A stretch of DNA of 9,907 nt from contig CAKTZI010000080.1 in assembly GCA_934635385.1 (NCBI GenBank), positions 1 to 9,907 of the forward strand, read 5' to 3'. The position numbers and the translations under genes were made by a program. Of this stretch, positions 6,901 to 9,907 are shown piece after piece (the stretch's first letter is position 1; each line of letters starts with the position of its first letter). The notes beneath the pieces were generated by a model. It saw nothing but the letters and a program-made list of their open reading frames with translations, ran no database searches and was not told the origin of the DNA. The DNA comes from an uncultured Kiritimatiellota bacterium. GTDB lineage: Bacteria > Verrucomicrobiota > Kiritimatiellia > RFP12 > UBA1067.

Positions 6901-9806
6901 CGGCAGCCGACGGGCTCACGTTCGTGGACGCCCGGCCGGGCGCAGAGGGGACGGACCGCGCGCTCGTCGATTTCGGCGGCATCCGTACGGACGGCGCCTT
7001 TCGCCTTGACAGTCGGGAGGCGGCGTGGATTCTCACGCCCCTGCCCGGTTCGCGTCCGTTCCGCGCGCGGATCGACTTGGGCGCGTTCGGCGCAGGCGGT
7101 CGCCGCGTCGAGCGCGTGGAGGCGGTCGAGCCGGAGAAGGGCGCGAAACCTGTCGCGTGGCGGCAGAAGGGCGAACAGCTCGGCTTCTCGGCGGATGGAA
7201 AGGCGTTCGCCTACCGAATCGTGTTCGCGTCCGAGACGGATGCCTCCCGCGCGGTTGGCGTGCGCACGGCGGCGTTGGACGGGGATGCCTGGGCGGATAG
7301 CGTCTGGCTTTCGGTGCGGAATGCCCCCGTCGAGGACGGCATCATCGGCGACGCGACATCGGCCGCGCCCGGCACGAGCGGATTCGTCTGCTCGTACACG
7401 AACGCCGGCCCCGTCGTTTCGGCCCGGTGGATGACGGCCGGCCTTGGCGTCTACGAACTGTACGTCAACGGTCGCCGCATAGGATCGGACTTCCTGAAGC
7501 CGGGCTTCACCGACGGACGGAAGACGAAGTACGCCTTCACGTACGACATCACCGGCGCTTTCCGCCGCGCGAAGGGCGAGGCGAATGCCCTCGCGGCGGA
7601 GGTGTCCGCCGGCTGGTGGCGCGACAAGATCGTCACGCCGACGGGACACAAGGGGTTTGTCGGACGCAAGAGCGCCTTTCGCGGCGTCCTGGAGCTGCGG
7701 TTCGCGGACGGCTCGATGCGGCGGTTCGGCACGAACACGAACGACTGGCGCGCGGGCATTGCCGGGCCGGTCACGCAGGCCTCGATCTTCGACGGCGAAC
7801 ATTTCGACGCGCGACGGAAGCCGGGCTTCGCCGCGGGGCAGGGCTTGGGCGTGCCGGAGGTGAACGACGAGTTCAAGGGCGAGATCCTGCCGACGGACGG
7901 CGCCGAGGTCGTCTTGCGGCACGACCTGTCGCTGAAGCCCGTGCGCGCCTACGTCTGGCGCGGCGTCGAGGACGTGTCGGCGGCGGCGTTCGGGAAGGTG
8001 AAGGTCGTGCGGGAGTTTACGCCCGGTGGGCCGTTTGCGGTCGGGGCGGGCGAGACGCTTGTCATCGACTTCGGCCAGAACGCGGCGGCCGTGCCGGCGT
8101 TCCGCTTCTCGGCGGCGGAAGGGACGGTGCTGACGGCACGTCCGGCGGAGATGCTGAACGACGGCGGCGGGCTCAGGTCGCGCGGCAACGACGGCCCGGA
8201 GGGAAGCGTGTACCGCGCCAACCTGCGCGCCGGACATGAGACGGGGCGGCTGCTGACCTATACGTTTGCCGGCGAAGGCGTGGAGGCGTACTGCCCGCGC
8301 TTTACCTATTTCGGCTACCGCTATCTCTCCATCACGGCGACGGCGCCGGTCACGATTCAGCGCATCGTCAGCGTGCCAGTGTCGTCCATCGCAAGGGACA
8401 GGGAACTCGGCTCGCTTGTGACGGGCGACAGGGACGTGAACCGCCTCATTTCCAACATCCGCTGGGGGCAGCTTTCAAACTATCTCTCCATACCGACGGA
8501 CTGTCCGCAGCGCAACGAGCGGCTGGGCTGGGCGGCGGATACGCAGGTCTTCTGCGAAGCGGCGAGCTTCAACGCCGACGTGTACGGCTTCCTGCGCAAG
8601 TGGATGCGCGACATGCGAGACGGACAGGACGCGCGCGGCAGCTTCCCGGCGGTCGCGCCGCGTGCGCAGTACGGCGGGGATCTGATGCGCATCGGCTGGG
8701 CCGACGCGGGCGTGGTCGTGCCGTACCAGATGTTCAGGCAGTCCGGCGACCGGCGCATCGTCGACGAGAACTGGGCGGCGATGGAGAAGTTTGTCGCGCA
8801 CGTCAGCGAGACGCGGTATGCGTTCTGGAACGGCATCGTCAACGAGTGCGGCTGGTACCAGTGGGGCGACTGGCTGTCGCTGACGAAACTCGAAAGCTGT
8901 CCGTACAAGCCCGAGTATTCGGCGTTTGAGACGGATGCGAACGGCCGGCGGCAGATCAAGCCCGATGCCGTCCGCTACTGGAACTATCTGGGCGGATGCC
9001 ATTGGCTTCAGGATGCGCAGATGATGGCCGAAATGGCCGAGGGGACGGGACGCGACGCGGAGGCCGCGAAATACCGCGCGAGGACGGCGATGGCGAAAGA
9101 CTACCTGAAGCGGACGTTCTTCGCGACGGACGACGGGACGATTCTCCCCGTCTTTCGGGACATGCAGACGCCGATGCTCTTCGCGCTGAAGCTCGGACTG
9201 GTCGAGGGGGAAGCCAAGGCGAAAACGATTGCCGGCCTCAAGGCGAGCGTCGCGGCTTCGGGCGGTACGCTGCACACGGGATTCCTCGGCACGGCGATCG
9301 CGCTGGACACGCTGACCGCGAACGGGCTTTCGAGTCTGGCCTACGACCTGCTGCTGAACCGCAAGTTCCCCGGCTGGCTCTATTCGGTCGATCAGGGCGC
9401 GACGACGGTCTGGGAGCGGTGGAACAGCTATACGAAGAAGGACGGCTTCGGGCCGGTCGGCATGAACAGCTTCAACCACTACGCCTACGGTGCGGTGCTC
9501 GCGTGGCTCTACAAGACGGCGGCGGGCCTCGCGGCGGATGCCCGGTCGCCCGGATTCAAGCACATTGTCATGGCCCCCGTGCCAGACCGGCGGCTTGGGT
9601 TCGTCAAGGCCGAATACAGGTCGGCCGCCGGTCTCATCAAGAGCGCGTGGCGCTACAAGGGCGACGAGTGGCTCTGGGAGTTCACGGTTCCCGCCGACAC
9701 GACGGCGACGGTGACCGTTCCGGGCGAAACGCCACGTCCCTATCAGCCCGGCTCCTGGCGCATTGTGCGACAAGCAAAAGATCCATCCCTTCAGAAAGAG
9801 CGATGA
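3987..9806 (+). CDS. Exported two-enzyme fusion: putative TIM-barrel glycosidase joined to GH78 alpha-L-rhamnosidase
   Basis: The start at 3987 is chosen because it opens directly on a signal peptide (KR at 5-6, core LVCLVAAALLG, cleavage after AWA 20-22) with GGGGA 8 bases upstream; ATG 3972 is the alternative. Length 1939 residues. Domains in order: Ig-like sandwich about 25-150; jelly-roll, galactose-binding-like 162-328; large beta-sandwich 330-590; (beta/alpha)8 barrel about 590-960, with D738 (FIDVFAA) and E786 (ISEAG) as the likely nucleophile and acid/base pair, resembling GH101/GH129-type enzymes; beta domain 960-1080; linker near 1085. From about 1095 to the end it is a GH78 enzyme: GLGVYELYVNG near 1152, GEHFDAR 1270-1276, DFGQN near 1360, RFTYFGYRY near 1438, TDCPQRNERLGWAAD with D1505, general acid E1511 and D1518, TTVWERW with general base E1810, NSFNHYAYG with H1831, then a C-terminal beta domain. 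All GH78 catalytic residues are kept. GH78 releases terminal alpha-L-rhamnose; the substrate of the first half is unknown. Follows the LamG gene by 19 bases. Confidence 0.9.
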   Translation: MANGKRSLVCLVAAALLGSAWAFRPPVDSRDGVTLAFEGFDEKTDTPALCVVERSAVQPFSVRLRATNAGPVPAKGAFRVWVNDDWELVDSPPPAELALATNETRILSFAVRAKPGRALNALYPIHASWTLPGGEPLHPIAIFRAKDAPPRVSAAKAPSVPQRGRVRLDKFPATVWTEMNGRVEPLAGGASFEPAQVAAEGGVRPGFTCHPPWQGGAGVVWRDIPLELPETRPCAIRFATALLAEAGLTSDGTEHKVFVVEDGKATEVFSRFSAARSWTDGTADLTPWAGKSMTLRLWVGPGPKRNTTCDRCGWADPVLEIGKMPPAPTEAEWTNREQSARKAARAACARGTDVSKLRFALKGREGVFGAAWALGKQGVFDGVLTFADGARDLTYRGFSCEVDGDAVGGVLAARMCARVETKAEADAAVVTHWLEPRDKGEAAIPLRVRIRAERGALRMAWDMPGVTRSARGEPRYTSLSLGEGSLPAERAYAGFGNVIEQPRDFSLGVTGFELSTRHVGADYANGLSLVQATDVFPDALVCSRARKQYALVTHNDATFTFVPSAKGAFAAARHFRDVSGYSPGPGVGTLLGRMCLDQWWGIDYDRVAADVARAAKYGVRDAVFVKHDWQRWGYDFRLPDVFPPRGDAAAFRRLREACTRSGWLFVPHDNYIDFYPDADGFSYDNIVFNPDGTPYEAWYNGGPRAQSYRTLPHAFRPWLDRNAALLRRAAAPDGIFIDVFAAIAPFDYYDRAGAFYPKARTSRAWGAAFDAYRAGLGKPHAVTISEAGTDALVGHLDAGQSDHFPARRWMPETAFADAERVPWHDMATHGRFVLFAGGLGDQRYSAPDWTRWGDTVRHGYGSDDYLCTTVIGGRAPMCDGPFSRRAVMTYWLLHDVCAALARSSFESLTFGGNIHRQHATFSDGGEVWINRETNAVWTVAGNVALPTYGFLAKAPGLEAGVSLRNGRRCAYAAADGLTFVDARPGAEGTDRALVDFGGIRTDGAFRLDSREAAWILTPLPGSRPFRARIDLGAFGAGGRRVERVEAVEPEKGAKPVAWRQKGEQLGFSADGKAFAYRIVFASETDASRAVGVRTAALDGDAWADSVWLSVRNAPVEDGIIGDATSAAPGTSGFVCSYTNAGPVVSARWMTAGLGVYELYVNGRRIGSDFLKPGFTDGRKTKYAFTYDITGAFRRAKGEANALAAEVSAGWWRDKIVTPTGHKGFVGRKSAFRGVLELRFADGSMRRFGTNTNDWRAGIAGPVTQASIFDGEHFDARRKPGFAAGQGLGVPEVNDEFKGEILPTDGAEVVLRHDLSLKPVRAYVWRGVEDVSAAAFGKVKVVREFTPGGPFAVGAGETLVIDFGQNAAAVPAFRFSAAEGTVLTARPAEMLNDGGGLRSRGNDGPEGSVYRANLRAGHETGRLLTYTFAGEGVEAYCPRFTYFGYRYLSITATAPVTIQRIVSVPVSSIARDRELGSLVTGDRDVNRLISNIRWGQLSNYLSIPTDCPQRNERLGWAADTQVFCEAASFNADVYGFLRKWMRDMRDGQDARGSFPAVAPRAQYGGDLMRIGWADAGVVVPYQMFRQSGDRRIVDENWAAMEKFVAHVSETRYAFWNGIVNECGWYQWGDWLSLTKLESCPYKPEYSAFETDANGRRQIKPDAVRYWNYLGGCHWLQDAQMMAEMAEGTGRDAEAAKYRARTAMAKDYLKRTFFATDDGTILPVFRDMQTPMLFALKLGLVEGEAKAKTIAGLKASVAASGGTLHTGFLGTAIALDTLTANGLSSLAYDLLLNRKFPGWLYSVDQGATTVWERWNSYTKKDGFGPVGMNSFNHYAYGAVLAWLYKTAAGLAADARSPGFKHIVMAPVPDRRLGFVKAEYRSAAGLIKSAWRYKGDEWLWEFTVPADTTATVTVPGETPRPYQPGSWRIVRQAKDPSLQKER

Positions 9807-9832
9807 GGGGACAGGCTCCGCCGAGGGATGGA
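9782..9832. terminator. Possible weak stem-loop at the end of the operon
   Basis: TCCATCCCT (9782-9790) is the exact reverse complement of AGGGATGGA (9824-9832), giving a 9-bp stem with a 33-base loop. It spans the stop of the fusion gene and lies just before the convergent regulator end. The loop is long and no T-run follows on the + strand, so this is only a tentative transcription stop or 3' end structure; chance is quite possible. Confidence 0.25.
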
Positions 9833-9838
9833 CGGAAA

Positions 9839-9907
9839 TTAGACGAATTCGAGGATGTCCTCGATGGAGCAACCGAGAACGTGGGCGAGGGAGACGACGT
9901 AGGCGAC
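9839..9907 (-). CDS. C-terminal end of a second Cro/C1-type helix-turn-helix regulator (partial)
   Basis: Read on the - strand from the window edge, 22 codons end in TAA (9839-9841) and contain LGCSIEDILEFV. The peptide is identical to the end at the left edge except for Tyr to Phe two residues before the stop, and the DNA differs at 3 of 67 bases. It runs toward the operon, convergent with the fusion gene, whose stop is 32 bases away. The near-identity means a recent duplication or a multi-copy regulator gene. The start and most of the domain lie outside the window, so the call depends on the short tail motif. Confidence 0.65.
   Translation of the reverse strand, partial: VAYVVSLAHVLGCSIEDILEFV
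9841..9907. repeat. Right arm of the 67-bp imperfect inverted repeat
   Basis: Reverse complement of bases 1-67 with three mismatches. From the outer edge inward the two arms are identical for 26 bases before the first difference. The similarity stops just inside the stop codons: TGATTC on the left and TAATTT on the right, with no convincing match beyond. So the shared unit is the gene end itself and not a longer flanking element. Confidence 0.9.

Noticed and set aside
4071..8237. A 1388-codon open frame on the - strand opposite the fusion gene
   Set aside because: It lies wholly antisense to a gene with clear domains, shows no recognisable family, and is full of Arg and Pro, as expected when a very GC-rich coding strand is read in reverse. 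Stop codons are rare there by composition.
8499..8540. Asn1510 in PQRNERLGW instead of the frequent Asp, as a sign of an inactive GH78
   Set aside because: The proposed general acid is the next residue, E1511, which is kept along with D1505, D1518 and E1810; Asn at this position also occurs in otherwise normal family members as far as I recall.
8475..9872. A 465-codon open frame on the - strand that overlaps the right-hand regulator end
   Set aside because: It is antisense to the GH78 catalytic motifs and begins inside the regulator tail in another frame; the conserved LGCSIEDILEFV reading of that tail is far better supported.
1..9907. The inverted 67-bp ends as terminal repeats of a transposon or insertion sequence
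   Set aside because: The repeats are in-frame coding ends of a regulator with silent differences, no transposase or integrase lies between them, and no target-site duplication can be examined at the edges.

Overview
The window reads as one compact, co-directional glycan-degradation operon from a GC-rich bacterium. The style of the genes fits gut or sediment members of the Verrucomicrobiota/Kiritimatiellota/Lentisphaerota (PVC) group: secreted, LamG-rich proteins, a very large multidomain glycosidase, an Asp-box propeller protein and small Cro/C1-type regulators. The taxonomic guess is inference from domain style only; no RNA gene or marker protein is present.

Layout, left to right. (1) Bases 1-69 are the last 22 codons of a helix-turn-helix regulator on the + strand. 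(2) Bases 70-197 are a regulatory gap holding a short 8-bp tandem repeat, a good sigma-70-like promoter (TTGACG, 17-bp spacer, GATAAT), a perfect 12-bp palindrome over the expected transcription start, and a strong AAGGAGG site. (3) Gene 1 is a sialidase-fold (Asp-box/BNR) protein. Its natural start is at 198, but its 5' end is split from its body by a frameshift exactly at a 13-C run; losing one C would restore a 469-residue exported protein. (4) Gene 2 (1637-3967) is an exported protein of three LamG/concanavalin-like domains. (5) Gene 3 (3987-9806) is a 1939-residue exported protein joining a putative TIM-barrel glycosidase of the GH101/GH129-like type to an essentially complete GH78 alpha-L-rhamnosidase. 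(6) After a short gap, bases 9839-9907 on the - strand are the end of a second helix-turn-helix regulator, almost identical to the one at the left edge.

The three genes are 28 and 19 bases apart, run in the same direction and each has an export signal (the one in gene 1 only across the frameshift), so they are probably one transcript and work outside the cytoplasm on a rhamnose-containing glycan. The LamG protein would bind glycan or cell-surface material, the fused enzyme would remove rhamnose and a second, unknown sugar, and the propeller protein would act on a further linkage. The propeller lacks the usual sialidase RIP arginine, so sialic acid is doubtful as its substrate. No transporter, sulfatase, transposase, integrase or CRISPR is seen.

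Points that most deserve a second look are the poly-C tract (possible on/off switch of the first gene, and perhaps of the operon by polarity), the near-identical inverted regulator ends at both window edges, and the two-enzyme fusion.
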